Assembly (NCBI GenBank): GCA_029961685.1
Contig: JARWKL010000016.1
Span: forward strand, 14,576,157-14,640,156
Reading direction: 5' to 3'
DNA: 64,000 nt
DNA from: Aristolochia californica
Taxonomy: Eukaryota; Streptophyta; Magnoliopsida; Piperales; Aristolochiaceae
Shown one piece after another: positions 63,501 through 64,000 of this stretch. The first letter of the stretch is position 1. Every line of letters begins with the position of its first letter. The notes beneath the pieces were generated by a model. The model made no database searches. It was given only the letters and a program-made list of their open reading frames with translations, and was not told the DNA's origin. Both the position numbers and the translations under genes were made by a program.

Positions 63501-64000
63501 ACTTTTCTAACAGAAACAAAGAAAAGAAAGCCCTATCTTTCTTTGCCCATACAAACAAATTAATAACTTACCAGTGATAACATGTAATCAAAATGGGTAT
63601 TCCTCTGTCATGACAACATGCCTGAATTAAGAAGAAAAAAAAAAGTAAGTGGGCAGCAAAGCGAGATTGAGTGGACTGCAGAGGCAAAAGGGTGGCTAAG
63701 AAGATAGTCAAAGGAGAATAAGAGCACGGAAAGGCGGCCATGGCCATTTGCTAAAAGAAAGGCCAGAAGCTCTCCACATGTCATGCTCATCTCAAGCAAC
63801 TCCACCGATGACCTGCACTTCTCCGTGGTAAAATTGGAAACCTGAATTAATTGTCCCACTTCTCTCTACCAGAAACTCTATTGTTAGTTTTTCATTATCG
63901 AAAAACTTCTACCAGTTTATTTTGTTAACATGGATCTTACTAGGGTGAGACTTTTACGTGACTCATTCTATTGCTGTTAACCAAAATTTTTACATATCTA
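60537..64000. other. No recognisable gene
   Basis: This 3.5-kb end region has short open frames without known motifs. The best are 60754-60984 (plus, 76 codons, Ala/Ser-rich), 62411-62527 (plus, 38 residues, KDKLVFVPKEPGVSSMVHG) and 62660-62905 (plus, 81 codons, with an Asp run). None has a convincing splice context or a family match. A short (GAC/GAT)-rich stretch lies near 62695-62717. I see no transposon ends. It may hold part of a gene continuing outside the window or a non-coding transcript. Confidence 0.4.

Noticed and set aside
1..64000. A previously undescribed multi-gene system
   Set aside because: The three intact genes belong to known, unrelated plant families and the remainder is explained by transposons, repeats and pseudogenes; nothing suggests a new operon-like or defence system.

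Overview
The window is nuclear DNA of a flowering plant. It carries a 25-exon exocyst gene with GT-AG introns, a nuclear PSBO gene with a chloroplast and thylakoid-lumen transit peptide, a plant-specific ATL RING-H2 gene, and layers of plant Ty1-copia, LINE and hAT transposons. I cannot place the lineage more closely from sequence alone.

Three protein-coding genes look functional. (1) Positions 3577-13644, minus strand: the exocyst subunit SEC3. I resolved 25 coding exons totalling 2652 nt (883 residues), continuous in frame across every junction. (2) Positions 27590-28987, plus strand: PSBO, the 33-kDa manganese-stabilising protein of photosystem II, in two exons (332 residues), behind a G-box/I-box/CCAAT promoter cluster. 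(3) Positions 31542-32681, minus strand: an intronless ATL-family membrane RING-H2 ubiquitin ligase (379 residues). They do not form a pathway; they are ordinary neighbours separated by repeats.

Broken genes are an N-terminal fragment of a SYP71-type syntaxin (37198-37611), a PPR pseudogene resembling Arabidopsis At2g15980 (59259-60536), and a leucine-rich-repeat fragment inside an AT-rich repeat (about 57470-57620).

Most of the rest is nested transposons. 14.1-22.6 kb holds at least two decayed copia elements and LTRs in both orientations. 22.6-26.8 kb is a repeat block with a 320-bp tandem duplication, an inverted relative of it, and many GATC-centred palindromes. 29.4-31.0 kb is a hAT-like element between PSBO and the ATL gene. 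33.5-35.7 kb is a short LTR element. 39.3-56.4 kb is a nest: an LTR element interrupted by a hAT element with a perfect 8-bp target duplication, then a LINE split by a second LTR fragment and a solo LTR, and finally a structurally complete but coding-dead copia element (50581-56359) with two 391-bp LTRs, primer-binding site, polypurine tract and a perfect 5-bp target duplication.

I found no new biological system. The most useful observations are an 87-bp tandem duplication in SEC3 that copies an exon end with its splice donor and could give an in-frame 29-residue isoform, and the datable nested insertions. From 60.5 kb to the end, and in the first 1.37 kb, I recognise no gene.
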